NCBI GenBank assembly: GCA_048393175.1
Contig: DBFJJM010000065.1
Location: 1-11,973, forward strand
Length of the DNA stretch: 11,973 nt
Origin: Merdicola sp048393175
Lineage (GTDB): Bacteria > Bacillota > Clostridia > TANB77 > CAG-508
Direction: 5' to 3'
Shown here: positions 1 to 6,846 of the stretch, piece by piece
Numbering within the stretch: the stretch's first letter is position 1
Layout: each line of letters begins with the position of its first letter
Translations under genes and position numbers: made by a program
The notes under the pieces: generated by a model
Seen by the model: only the letters and a program-made list of their open reading frames with translations
Databases searched by the model: none
What the model was told of the DNA's origin: nothing

Positions 1-1642
1 TTAAAATCATTTTCTTAATATGCTTATAATTTGGCATCCTCTGGTTTATTTTTTTAATATCTTCCCATACTTTTTGCTTAAACTCATCTTTTGTCTTATC
101 TTGATACTTTTCCTTTACAATTTCTTCGTTATATACAATTTTAACAGATAAAACCACATCGTCCCCTTTTGGATAACCAAATACCATATTTTCTAACACA
201 TAATCCAGCTTTCCAATAACTAATTCAATTTCTTCTGGAAAAATCTTTTTTCCATTTTTCAGAACAATCATATTTTTCTTTCTACCAGTAATATAAAGTA
301 CTCCATTTGAATCCAAATAACCTAAATCGCCTGTATAAAACCAACCATTTTTTAGAACTTCTTTTGTTGCTTCTTCATTTTCATAATAGCCAAGCATCAC
401 ATTTGGTCCTTTTGCCTTTACCTCTCCAATTCCCTTTTCATCTGGTTTTTCTATCTTTACCTCCACATTACATAAAGGTACTCCTACTGAACCATAGGAA
501 ATACATTCTTCATTTTCCGCAGTTAATACTGGTGCTGTTTCAGTTAACCCATACCCCTGAATGGTAGTTATTCCAAATTCATTAAATCCTTTTGCTACTT
601 CCTTTTCAATTGCTGCAGCTCCACTTACTACTAATCTTAAATTTCCACCTAATTGGTCAATTACTTGTTTAAAAAGTTTTCTTCTAATATCTATTTTACA
701 TTTTAATAAAAGTTGGCTTACTTTTCTAGCTACTTTTATTAATTTTGTTTTCCCTTGTTTTTCAATTGCTACATTGATTTTTTTATACATTGCCTCTAAC
801 AAAAGTGGAACACAAACAAAAACAGATACCTTATATTCTTTCAAATTTTCTTGAATATGTCGTAGTCCATCACAAAAAACAGTCGTAGCTCCATTTGCCA
901 TAAAAAAGAGATATCCTGTTGCCCCAAACGTATGATGAAGCGGTAGAAAAGCTAAAGAAACATCGGTAGAATAGACTTTAATCATACTATTTAAAGCAAA
1001 AATATTTTCTGCAATATTTCGGTGAGATAGCATAACTGCTTTTGAAGCACTAGTGGTTCCTGAAGTAAATAACAAGATGCTCATCTTATCCGAATCAATT
1101 GGTAACTTCTTATATTCTTTTCCTCCTTTTTCTACTTCCTCTTTTCCATATTGTAAAAGAGATAAGTAGGTGTCAAAATTTTCATCTAGCTTGTCAAGAC
1201 AAATATATTGCAATATAGAAGTACTTCCTTTTTGTTTTATGCTTTTCATAATATCATAGTACTTCCCATCAAAAATAACAGCCTCTACCTTACTTCTTTT
1301 TAGAGAAGTTTCAATTTCTTCTTCTGGTAATCCTTTATCAAGTGGAACAACAATCCCTAATCCATTTACCACTGCTAAGTAGCTTACACACCACTCATAA
1401 CGATTCGGAGAAATAATAGCAATTTTCTTTCCTAGTAATCCTCTTTTCAAAAGAGCTGTTCCTAGAAAATTAATTTCGTCTTGAAACGTTTTGTAGGTAA
1501 TAGCTCGATAAGAGATTTTTTCTCCTTCTTTTTCTTTCACAATAAAAGCATTATTTTTTGGATAATACTGTACTGTATTATTCAAAACTTCTCTTAAATT
1601 ACAAAACTTTTTTGCTGGATATAACTCATTTTTTATTTTCAT
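1..1642 (-). CDS. Long-chain acyl-CoA synthetase-like AMP-forming ligase (3' end outside window)
   Basis: This is an adenylate-forming enzyme that probably activates fatty acids with ATP to acyl-AMP and then acyl-CoA (or acyl-ACP). It is open from an ATG at 1642 through the left edge, 547 codons. The start follows AAGGAG with 5 nt spacing. Visible family motifs: P-loop TSGTT at residues 193-197 followed by K202; YGLTET at 364-369; YTGD at 436-439; TGRKKN from 452, the hinge into the C-terminal subdomain. There is no signal peptide. The last readable residues (about PNYKHIKK) normally precede the catalytic lysine of the C-terminal domain by some 20 residues, so only a short tail is missing. 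It has its own promoter and lies downstream of a terminator, so it is probably the first gene of its transcript. The ligase family is certain; chain length and final acceptor are not visible. Confidence 0.93.
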   Translation of the reverse strand, partial: MKIKNELYPAKKFCNLREVLNNTVQYYPKNNAFIVKEKEGEKISYRAITYKTFQDEINFLGTALLKRGLLGKKIAIISPNRYEWCVSYLAVVNGLGIVVPLDKGLPEEEIETSLKRSKVEAVIFDGKYYDIMKSIKQKGSTSILQYICLDKLDENFDTYLSLLQYGKEEVEKGGKEYKKLPIDSDKMSILLFTSGTTSASKAVMLSHRNIAENIFALNSMIKVYSTDVSLAFLPLHHTFGATGYLFFMANGATTVFCDGLRHIQENLKEYKVSVFVCVPLLLEAMYKKINVAIEKQGKTKLIKVARKVSQLLLKCKIDIRRKLFKQVIDQLGGNLRLVVSGAAAIEKEVAKGFNEFGITTIQGYGLTETAPVLTAENEECISYGSVGVPLCNVEVKIEKPDEKGIGEVKAKGPNVMLGYYENEEATKEVLKNGWFYTGDLGYLDSNGVLYITGRKKNMIVLKNGKKIFPEEIELVIGKLDYVLENMVFGYPKGDDVVLSVKIVYNEEIVKEKYQDKTKDEFKQKVWEDIKKINQRMPNYKHIKKMIL

Positions 1643-1668
1643 ATAGACTCCTTTTCTTCATTTTAGGA

Positions 1669-1677
1669 ATTATATCA
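1669..1677 (-). promoter_or_regulatory. Extended -10 promoter of the acyl-CoA ligase gene
   Basis: On the minus strand TATAAT (1669-1674) is preceded by TGA (1675-1677), giving an extended -10 (TGn-TATAAT). No good -35 hexamer sits 16-18 nt upstream, which fits an extended -10 promoter. It lies 27 nt before the ATG at 1642. Confidence 0.6.
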
Positions 1678-1698
1678 TATAAAAAAGCAAAGAAAAGA

Positions 1699-1712
1699 GA
1701 AGTGACCACTTC
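1699..1712. promoter_or_regulatory. Palindrome just upstream of the ligase promoter (candidate operator)
   Basis: GAAGTG-AC-CACTTC is a perfect 6-bp inverted repeat with a 2-nt centre, immediately upstream of where the -35 of the ligase promoter would lie. Position and symmetry suggest a regulator binding site. It could instead be chance or a secondary hairpin behind the preceding terminator. I do not recognise the operator family. Confidence 0.25.
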
Positions 1713-1715
1713 GTC

Positions 1716-1755
1716 AAGAAAGAAAAAAAGATATCTCCAATTTATTGGAAATACC
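1716..1755 (-). terminator. Intrinsic terminator overlapping the end of the 54-aa gene
   Basis: On the minus strand an 11-bp stem (1745-1755 with 1730-1740, two G-U pairs) closes a TAAA loop and is followed by a T-rich run starting with seven T (1716-1729). The upstream arm contains the last sense codons of the small gene and the loop contains most of its stop codon, so translation to the end would cover the hairpin. Confidence 0.85.
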
Positions 1756-1906
1756 CTTGTTTTTCATCTTCCTGTTTGTTTCTAAAACCTTCTAGTCCAT
1801 TTTCTATTCCTTCTTCAAAGCTTTGTTTTTGTCTCATTTTATAGTCTAAACGCATAAGTTCAATTTCTTCTCTAAAATTAAATTCATTAAACATTTCTTT
1901 AGACAT
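1742..1906 (-). CDS. Small unidentified charged protein, 54 aa
   Basis: I do not recognise this protein. The 54-residue product starts MSKEMFNEFN, is rich in Glu, Lys and Arg, and has no membrane segment or signal peptide. The middle (about FEEGIENGLEGF) faintly resembles the repetitive charged tails of Rpn/PD-(D/E)XK transposase-like proteins, but that is too short to call homology. Support for a real gene comes from its surroundings: ATG preceded by GGAGGAG at 5 nt spacing, a near-consensus extended -10 promoter directly upstream (1933-1960), and a strong intrinsic terminator starting inside its stop codon region. That makes it a self-contained single-gene transcript between mutY and the acyl-CoA ligase. 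It could be a short regulatory protein or the tail of a decayed gene. Confidence 0.7.
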   Translation of the reverse strand: MSKEMFNEFNFREEIELMRLDYKMRQKQSFEEGIENGLEGFRNKQEDEKQGYFQ

Positions 1907-1932
1907 ACTACTCCTCCATTTAATTTTGATTT

Positions 1933-1960
1933 AGTATAACACATAATTTTTTACCATCAA
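1933..1960 (-). promoter_or_regulatory. Sigma-A promoter of the 54-aa gene
   Basis: TTGATG (1955-1960), 16-nt spacer, TATACT (1933-1938) with TGT directly before the -10 (extended). It begins 2 nt after the mutY stop codon region and lies 27 nt before the ATG at 1906. Confidence 0.75.
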
Positions 1961-1961
1961 G

Positions 1962-2999
1962 TTATATTATCCATTTTTGAAGCTTCTTGAATGCTGTTGG
2001 CATCGGATAACTTTGTTCTAACTCTTTTTTATTAACCCATAGCAAACAATCTGACTCTTTTTCTACTATTATTTCATAAATAATCATGTTCCATTCTATA
2101 TGAGAAAAAATATGGCTTGCTTGTCCTTTTTTTTGTATTCGCCTTGTTTTTATTCCCCATTTATCTATTTGTTCTAAAATATCTTCCTTCTTCTTTTTTC
2201 CTTCTAAATTAGGAAATTCATACATATTTGCTAATAAACCTTTTTGTGGTCTTTTCTGAATGGCAATTTTTTCTTCTTTTCGAAATAACAATACTGTTCT
2301 ATGTTCTTTTTTTCTATTTATTATTTTTTCTCGTACTGGTATTTGAGAAGTAAGATTCTTTTGATAAGCATAACAAAACTTTTGTATCGGACATTTTTCA
2401 CAAAAAGGCTGTCCATTAGGAAGACAAATCACCTCTCCTAATTCCATTAAAGATTCATTAAAATTTCCTGCTTCGTCTGGTATCACTTTTATTAATTGAT
2501 TTGTAATCTCCTTTTTTACTTCTTTTGATAAAACGTTTTCTCTATTTCCTATCACCCTAGAAATAACACGCAAAACATTTCCATCTACTGCTGGAATTTT
2601 TTCGTCAAATGCAATAGAAGCAATGGCACCTGCCGTATATTCGCCAATTCCAGGAAGTTTTATTAATTCTTCATAATAATTCGGCATGTTTCCTTCATAT
2701 TCTTTTACTATCATTTTAGCTGCCTTTTTTAAATTTCTAGCACGGTTATAATACCCTAATCCTTCCCACAATTTTAACAGTTTTTCTTCTTCTATATTAG
2801 CCAGTTCTAAAATAGTAGGAACTTCCTTTAGAAATCTAGCATAATAACTTTTTACTGCTTCTATTCTTGTTTGTTGTAGCATAATTTCAGAAAGCCAAAT
2901 ATGATAAGGATTTTTTTCTTCTCTCCAGGGTAATTCTCTTTTATTTTTCTGATACCAATTTAACAATGGTTTTACTATTTTCTCTAATCTTTCTTGCAT
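1962..2999 (-). CDS. mutY: Adenine DNA glycosylase MutY
   Basis: MutY removes adenine mispaired with 8-oxoguanine, preventing G-to-T mutations. The 345-aa product has the full domain order: helix-hairpin-helix glycosylase core, iron-sulphur loop, and C-terminal NUDIX-like domain (from about 230) that recognises 8-oxoguanine. Visible residues: SEIMLQQT at 37-44 with catalytic Glu38; LPGIGEYTAG at 115-124 (hairpin); Asp139 in PAVDGNV; four cluster cysteines 192, 200, 203 and 209. The first cysteine spacing is x7 rather than the x6 of E. coli. FSHIEW at 298-303 matches the FSH contact loop. The ATG at 2999 follows AGGGGAG. Its promoter lies at 3017-3045 and a separate promoter follows its stop, so it is probably a single-gene transcript. 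Confidence 0.97.
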   Translation of the reverse strand: MQERLEKIVKPLLNWYQKNKRELPWREEKNPYHIWLSEIMLQQTRIEAVKSYYARFLKEVPTILELANIEEEKLLKLWEGLGYYNRARNLKKAAKMIVKEYEGNMPNYYEELIKLPGIGEYTAGAIASIAFDEKIPAVDGNVLRVISRVIGNRENVLSKEVKKEITNQLIKVIPDEAGNFNESLMELGEVICLPNGQPFCEKCPIQKFCYAYQKNLTSQIPVREKIINRKKEHRTVLLFRKEEKIAIQKRPQKGLLANMYEFPNLEGKKKKEDILEQIDKWGIKTRRIQKKGQASHIFSHIEWNMIIYEIIVEKESDCLLWVNKKELEQSYPMPTAFKKLQKWII

Positions 3000-3016
3000 T
3001 TTTTCTCCCCTCTAAA

Positions 3017-3045
3017 ACTATACCATAAAAAATAAATTTTTCCAA
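3017..3045 (-). promoter_or_regulatory. Sigma-A promoter of mutY
   Basis: TTGGAA (3040-3045), exactly 17 nt, TATAGT (3017-3022), 17 nt upstream of the mutY ATG. The -35 lies 2 nt past the T-run of the tRNA-Ser terminator. Confidence 0.75.
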
Positions 3046-3047
3046 CG

Positions 3048-3091
3048 AAAAAAGCCATGTAATATTTCTTTTAAAACTCACATAGCTTTTT
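3048..3091 (-). terminator. Intrinsic terminator of tRNA-Ser
   Basis: On the minus strand, directly after the tRNA CCA, AAAAGCTATGT pairs with ACATGGCTTTT (11 bp, one G-U) around a loop of about 19 nt, running into a T-run (3048-3053 as A on the plus strand). Confidence 0.8.
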
Positions 3092-3092
3092 A

Positions 3093-3183
3093 TGGCGGAG
3101 TGAGTGGGATTCGAACCCACGGGCCCTGTTACAGGCTACTACGGTTCCAGCGCAGCTCGTTATGACCACTTCGATATCACTCC
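3093..3183 (-). tRNA. tRNA-Ser (anticodon GGA)
   Basis: A 91-nt class II tRNA with encoded CCA. The acceptor GGAGTGA pairs with TCACTCC. The anticodon arm CTGCG-CTGGAAC-CGTAG exposes GGA, which reads UCC and UCU serine codons. The long variable arm has a CCTG/CAGG stem, as expected for tRNA-Ser, and the T arm is GTGGG-TTCGAAT-CCCAC. It has its own promoter and terminator, so it is transcribed alone. It marks the boundary between core genes at lower coordinates and the accessory region above. Confidence 0.97.
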
Positions 3184-3194
3184 ATAACATTTAT

Positions 3195-3223
3195 ATTATA
3201 CCTTAAAACTGTCTAATTTTCAA
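3195..3223 (-). promoter_or_regulatory. Sigma-A promoter of tRNA-Ser
   Basis: TTGAAA (3218-3223), 17 nt, TATAAT (3195-3200), ending 11 nt before the tRNA 5' end. The interval up to the stop codon at 3343 shows no gene and no convincing terminator. Confidence 0.85.
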
Positions 3224-3342
3224 GGCTTTTGAGCAAACTTCCTTTTTTAGACAAACAAGTTAATCTATGCACTTAGACTATCTTTTTACAAAAGAACTAC
3301 TTTAAATGATACCTATACTCTTTTTATCTTCAACAATCAATT

Positions 3343-3783
3343 TTACTTTAACAAAGATAAATCCAAACTATATTTAACACTTGACATTTTTTTAAAGCCT
3401 ACACTTTCATAAAGTTTATGTGCAGAATAAGCAGTATCTAAACAGGTTAAAAAAATGGATTTGAAAGAATTTTTAGTAGCATATTCTATTACGTAGTTAA
3501 ATAAAGTTTTAGCAATATTTTGTCTTCTATATTCTTTTAAAACTGCTACATTAAATATTTCTAGAGCAGGCTGAAAAGAAAAAGTAAATAAATCTATTTG
3601 ATATAGTGTAATACTGCCCACCATTTTTCCATTGTCTTTTGCTACTAAGATAACATATTGCCCACCTTCACTATAACTTTGTTTATATGTTTCTAAACTA
3701 TTACTATTATCAAAACAACTATCTATTAAAAATTTATATTGTTCTAGTTCTTCTTTTTTTAAAGTTTCTATACAAATATTCAT
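3343..3783 (-). CDS. GNAT-family N-acetyltransferase, substrate unknown
   Basis: A 146-aa single-domain acetyltransferase that would transfer the acetyl group of acetyl-CoA to an amine on an unknown small molecule or protein. GNAT landmarks in order: strand FNVAVLKEYR (77-86), the acetyl-CoA pyrophosphate loop RRQNIA (86-91), and the C-terminal AHKLYESVGFKK (121-132), typical of motif B. The loop departs from the usual R/Q-x-x-G-x-G/A because the first glycine is Asn89. Such changes occur in active members but reduce certainty about activity. The ATG at 3783 follows a weak GAGAGG about 8 nt away. It lies 55 bp after a broken methyltransferase on the same strand, possibly one old transcript; I find no promoter of its own. 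Confidence 0.85.
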   Translation of the reverse strand: MNICIETLKKEELEQYKFLIDSCFDNSNSLETYKQSYSEGGQYVILVAKDNGKMVGSITLYQIDLFTFSFQPALEIFNVAVLKEYRRQNIAKTLFNYVIEYATKNSFKSIFLTCLDTAYSAHKLYESVGFKKMSSVKYSLDLSLLK

Positions 3784-3838
3784 TATTCTGCCTCTCTATA
3801 TTATTATTGATTTTTAGTAGTGATAGCTGGTATTTTAA

Positions 3839-4541
3839 TTATAGACTATTTCTGTAAAATAAATTCCCACGTATATTTCTTTCTACACGAACTGTTTCAT
3901 TTTCATTCAAAACTATCACTTTCCATTTTTTTGTTAACATATCAAACTGCTCTTTATTAAATAATCGACTATATTTTTTATGTACTGTATCATAGTAAAA
4001 ATTTTTCTCTATCTCTTGAGAACAGGAATTCACATAATTATTTTTATCCGAATTCATTCTACCGATAAATAGGCGACTTGGTTCAAGTACTCGAAAAACA
4101 TCATCAAATATCTCTTGGGTTTTATCCATTTTAAAGTAGTAAAGTGAAAGATTAGCATTTGTTAAGCCTATAGAATTATCTTCAAAAGGCAATCCATTTG
4201 CAATATCTAGATGCATCGTTGTAACATTAGGCTTTAACTCTTCTAATTTACTTAATACAAAAGAAGAAATATCACAAGAAATAACATGATATCCATTGTG
4301 TATCTTGTCCTAACCCGCATCCTAAATCAAGTGCATTCTTGTTATTCGTTTTACAAATCGTTTCTTTATATTTATTCATCCATGTATCTTTTAAATAATC
4401 AAGTTTATATTTACTTAAGTCCTTATAATATGTTTCATTCGGAAATTTTTCATCATTTATCTTACTTTTTCCTCCATCTACAAAACCAATATAGATACAA
4501 TTCCTTTTCTCAAATAGAGTTTGAAATTTTAAAAAAGACAC
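3839..4541 (-). pseudogene. SAM-dependent class I methyltransferase, frameshifted
   Basis: Two reading frames together make one methyltransferase of about 230 residues. The first part starts at a GTG (4541) and carries the SAM-binding motif LDLGCGLGQD (residues 71-80), then hits a TGA at 4272-4274. Homology resumes one frame over at 4294 with GYHVISCDIS, the expected next beta-strand and acidic loop, and runs through LDIANGLPFEDNS, SLYYFKMD and VFRVLEP to a TAA at 3839. At the junction (about 4292-4297) TQW is followed almost directly by GYHV, where relatives usually have several more residues. A small deletion of non-multiple-of-three length is therefore likely. The substrate is unknown. The start has only a weak ribosome site. 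Either a dead gene or an error in this assembly. Confidence 0.8.
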
Positions 4542-4631
4542 TTTCTTATCTTCTATTTTCTTAATGTATACCTTTTACTTAAATCATAATTACTATAATC
4601 TCACTCATCACAATATTTTCAATTTTTCTTC

Positions 4632-4646
4632 GTACAGACATTGTAC
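4632..4646. repeat. Short inverted repeat GTACA-n5-TGTAC
   Basis: Perfect 5-bp arms separated by 5 nt, in the 150-bp gap between the endonuclease gene and the broken methyltransferase. It could be an operator half-site pair, but no well-placed promoter accompanies it and it may be chance. Confidence 0.25.
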
Positions 4647-4670
4647 AGTCATGCAAAAGATATTTGAACA

Positions 4671-4692
4671 GATATGAAAATATATTCATATC
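4671..4692 (-). other. Hairpin at the 3' end of the restriction gene
   Basis: GATATGAA and TTCATATC form an 8-bp stem with a 6-nt loop overlapping the endonuclease stop codon (4691-4693). No T-run follows, so this is more likely an mRNA 3'-end structure than a standard intrinsic terminator. Confidence 0.35.
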
Positions 4693-5449
4693 ATATTCCT
4701 ACAGTATTATTAACATTAAATAATTCTATTGGATTAACTTTAAACTGTAACATATTTGCAGTTTCTCTTCCTCCATCTCCACCTTTTCTTTGCATTGTAA
4801 TTCTTCCTATTTTCAAATTGCCTCTATTCGTTATTTCAACATTTCCTTCGCTATAGTGATTAATAGCTACATTAATTGGTTTTAAAATCCACCTAAATAT
4901 ACCATCATATTTTTGAGCAACTAATATCCATTCTGCTGCTAAAATTCCCCTACCTTTAATAATATCTAAAATAATCAACATTTTATTTTGTTCAAAATAA
5001 TCAATCATTTCTTTTTGTTGTTTAGCAGAAAATTCATTCATAAACATTCTTCTTTTATCTTTAGTATTTTCCTTATATGGAGGTAGCTCTCCTGTATAAT
5101 ATTGTAATAATTTCACTATATTGTCTGGTATTTCCCACATATTCACATAATTTCTAATCCATCTCTTATCAACTTGATTAAATCCTTTTTGATTACTAAC
5201 TAATTTTACTTGTATATTTTGTGCTTCTATAATATTTTTCAATTTTATTGTTACTTGAACTTGTACATCTGTTTTGTAACCATGTAATACTTCTGCATAC
5301 ACATATTCTATATCTTCTAAATGATATCCCATTATTTTTAACCATTGTTGTGCTTCTATATTCTCTTTCCAATTAATAAATTTATTAACAATATCCTTTT
5401 CATTATTAAATCCATCTTTCGCAATTTTTGAGCCTCCAGAACTATCCAT
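4691..5449 (-). CDS. HinP1I-like type II restriction endonuclease (predicted GCGC)
   Basis: A 252-aa endonuclease that from memory aligns along its whole length with HinP1I (247 aa, G^CGC). Shared segments include the N-terminal GSK-AKDGF (residues 6-14), NIQVKLVSN (78-86) followed by GFNQ-DK-W, FTGELPPY-like YTGELPPY (118-125), NTKDKRRMFM (128-137), GRG--AAEW and RKGGD-GRETANMLQFK near the C-terminus. The catalytic set fits the unusual S-D-x18-Q-x-K form of the PD-(D/E)XK fold: Asp61, Gln80, Lys82, with Thr60 in place of the Ser. The ATG at 5449 lies inside the methyltransferase 3' end (8-nt overlap, ATGGATAG) and has AGGGAG 8 nt upstream, so translation is coupled and methylase is made first. 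Specificity is inferred from the homologue and the partner. Confidence 0.9.
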   Translation of the reverse strand: MDSSGGSKIAKDGFNNEKDIVNKFINWKENIEAQQWLKIMGYHLEDIEYVYAEVLHGYKTDVQVQVTIKLKNIIEAQNIQVKLVSNQKGFNQVDKRWIRNYVNMWEIPDNIVKLLQYYTGELPPYKENTKDKRRMFMNEFSAKQQKEMIDYFEQNKMLIILDIIKGRGILAAEWILVAQKYDGIFRWILKPINVAINHYSEGNVEITNRGNLKIGRITMQRKGGDGGRETANMLQFKVNPIELFNVNNTVGI

Positions 5450-6443
5450 TTTTTATACTCCCTTCATCTATTATGCTTTTTACTAGATATTGCAATACAT
5501 CTACAACTACGCTATTTCCAAATTGTTTTTGTGCTTGATTTACTGATTCATTAATTTTATATTCTTCTGGATACCCCATTAATCTTGCACATTCTCTTGG
5601 ATGCAATTTTCTCACTTCATTATTTATATAATATAATCCGGTTTTTGCACCTGTACCTCCCCCTTCTGCTGATAATGTTATTGCTTGACCCATTGGATCA
5701 TATATTCTATCGCCTTGTCCTCCTTTATTTACTGTTCCAATTCTTAGTGGTTTGTCGTATACCTTAAACATTTTTATTTGTTCGCTTTTTTCTTTTAATT
5801 GATATGGTTTATTAATGATATATTGCTTTTCTTCTCCATTATTAAGTAATATATCATTAACACATATTTTCTTATTTATAGGTAATGGAAATTTATAATT
5901 TTTGTTATCTAAATCTTTTCTAATGCATACCATATAAAATCTTTCTCTCGATTGAGGAACACCATATCTAGAAGCATTTATAACCTTTGAATACATATTA
6001 TATCCTATATTTTCTATATTTTCCTTTATCACTTTAAATGTCCTTCCATTGTCATGTTTTTCTAAATTTTTTACATTTTCCAATAATAGTAATTCTGGTT
6101 GATGATATTTTGCAATTCTTACAACTTCTCTAAATAAAGTTCCTCTAATATCGTCAAATCCTTTTTGTTTTCCTGATATACTAAATGCTTGACATGGAAA
6201 TCCAGCACATAGTATATCATGATTAGGGATATTTTTTTCATCCACTTTAGTTATGTCACTTAATGGATAATCTCCAAAATTATTTTTATATGTTTCACTT
6301 ACATATTTATCTATATCTGAACTGAATACACATTTTGCTCCATAAGATTGTAGAGCTAATCTGAACCCACCTAGTCCACAAAATAAATCTATAAATTGTT
6401 TTCCTTTTAATTTATTTTTATATTTTTTTTCTAACTCTATCAC
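5442..6443 (-). CDS. M.HhaI-like DNA (cytosine-5) methyltransferase (predicted GCGC)
   Basis: A 333-aa m5C methyltransferase, the protective half of the restriction-modification pair. All key motifs are present in order: I DLFCGLGGF (19-27, SAM site); IV GFPCQ (81-85) with catalytic Cys84; VI ENV (122-124); VIII QSRER (164-168); target recognition domain about 190-275; IX RECARLMGYP (283-292); X GNSVVV (309-314). The recognition domain contains GGQGDRIY (241-248) and AITLSAEGGG (254-263), nearly the same as the M.HhaI loops that read GCGC, so the product is probably G-m5C-GC. Length and N-terminus match M.HhaI (327 aa). The GTG start at 6443 has GAGGTG 5 nt before it. No controller gene or Vsr nuclease is adjacent. 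Confidence 0.95.
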   Translation of the reverse strand: MIELEKKYKNKLKGKQFIDLFCGLGGFRLALQSYGAKCVFSSDIDKYVSETYKNNFGDYPLSDITKVDEKNIPNHDILCAGFPCQAFSISGKQKGFDDIRGTLFREVVRIAKYHQPELLLLENVKNLEKHDNGRTFKVIKENIENIGYNMYSKVINASRYGVPQSRERFYMVCIRKDLDNKNYKFPLPINKKICVNDILLNNGEEKQYIINKPYQLKEKSEQIKMFKVYDKPLRIGTVNKGGQGDRIYDPMGQAITLSAEGGGTGAKTGLYYINNEVRKLHPRECARLMGYPEEYKINESVNQAQKQFGNSVVVDVLQYLVKSIIDEGSIKNG

Positions 6444-6466
6444 CTTTTCACCTCTTTACCTGCATC

Positions 6467-6495
6467 ATTATATCATAAGAGTAACTAAATTTGAA
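6467..6495 (-). promoter_or_regulatory. Promoter of the restriction-modification operon
   Basis: TTCAAA (6490-6495), 17 nt, TATAAT (6467-6472) with TGA just before it (extended -10). It lies 23 nt upstream of the methyltransferase GTG and appears to serve both genes. Confidence 0.7.
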
Positions 6496-6508
6496 TATTA
6501 TTTGAAAC

Positions 6509-6546
6509 AAAAAATAAGTCCAACTATACCAGTAGGACTCGTTTTT
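6509..6546. terminator. Probably bidirectional intrinsic terminator upstream of the R-M promoter
   Basis: Arms 6517-6525 and 6531-6539 (AGTCCAACT / AGTAGGACT, 9 bp with one mismatch, 5-nt loop). On the minus strand the stem is followed by TATTTTTT; on the plus strand by CGTTTTT. It insulates the R-M promoter from upstream transcription. The 61 bp between it and the repeat (6547-6607) hold no complete gene. Confidence 0.65.
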
Positions 6547-6607
6547 GAAGTTCAGCTATGTCAATACTTCTGCAATTTTTATATTGCTGTAATCTTTAAC
6601 ACTATAA

Positions 6608-6685
6608 CTATACCTTATATCAATGCTTTTAACATAATAAAACAGAATACTAATATTTTAGCATTCTGTTAACATATTGGCTCCT
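6608..6685 (-). repeat. 78-bp direct repeat, copy 1 (tRNA-Asn 3' tip plus terminator)
   Basis: Identical at all 78 positions to 8030-8107. Read on the minus strand it begins AGGAGCCA, the last 8 nt of tRNA-Asn, and continues through the operon terminator to GGTATAG. No tRNA body precedes it here: upstream bases do not fold into a T arm or acceptor stem. It is thus a detached duplicate of the tRNA-Asn end, in the arrangement expected of an attachment-site copy. Confidence 0.95.
6628..6670 (-). terminator. Duplicated rRNA-operon terminator (repeat copy 1)
   Basis: Same 13-bp hairpin with AATA loop as at 8063-8092, here at 6641-6670, followed by a loose T-rich run. In this position it would stop transcripts coming from the SET-domain gene. 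Confidence 0.7.
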
Positions 6686-6846
6686 TTGCGTATGACGTAT
6701 TCGAAAACTTTAACGCAAAAAAGTTACTTATTTCCGTTTCAAATGTAGTTATAGCAATAGATTGCAAGAAATGTACCCACGAATCGGTGTTTTTTTGTCT
6801 ATAAATATGTTTTTAATTTAACATAAAATCTTAGGTTTGGCAATAC
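6686..6846. other. Non-coding stretch next to repeat copy 1, possible recombinase arm region
   Basis: No gene is visible in this 161-bp stretch downstream of the SET gene. On the minus strand TTTGCGT and ACGCAAA form a 7-bp inverted repeat around 21 nt, ending at the repeat edge. Two TACATTT motifs (in GGTACATTTCTTG and CTACATTTGAAA) occur about 35 nt apart. Such features would suit arm-type recombinase sites, but this is a suggestion only. Confidence 0.25.

Noticed and set aside
307..854. Two plus-strand open frames
   Set aside because: They are antisense to the acyl-CoA ligase, are composed of low-complexity Leu/Pro/Phe stretches, and lack ribosome sites.
1558..1785. Plus-strand frame of 75 codons
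   Set aside because: It overlaps the ligase start, its promoter and the preceding terminator on the opposite strand, where signals are far stronger.
4286..4564. Plus-strand frame of 92 codons opposite the broken methyltransferase
   Set aside because: The minus strand carries the recognisable SAM motif; the plus product is hydrophobic antisense without family features.
4542..4620. Promoter for the broken methyltransferase (TTGAAA near 4619 with TATAGT)
   Set aside because: The spacer would be 19 nt and the -10 is weak; not convincing enough to list.
6760..6800. Plus-strand terminator before a run of seven T near 6788
   Set aside because: The stem would be only about 3 bp, and no plus-strand gene precedes it.
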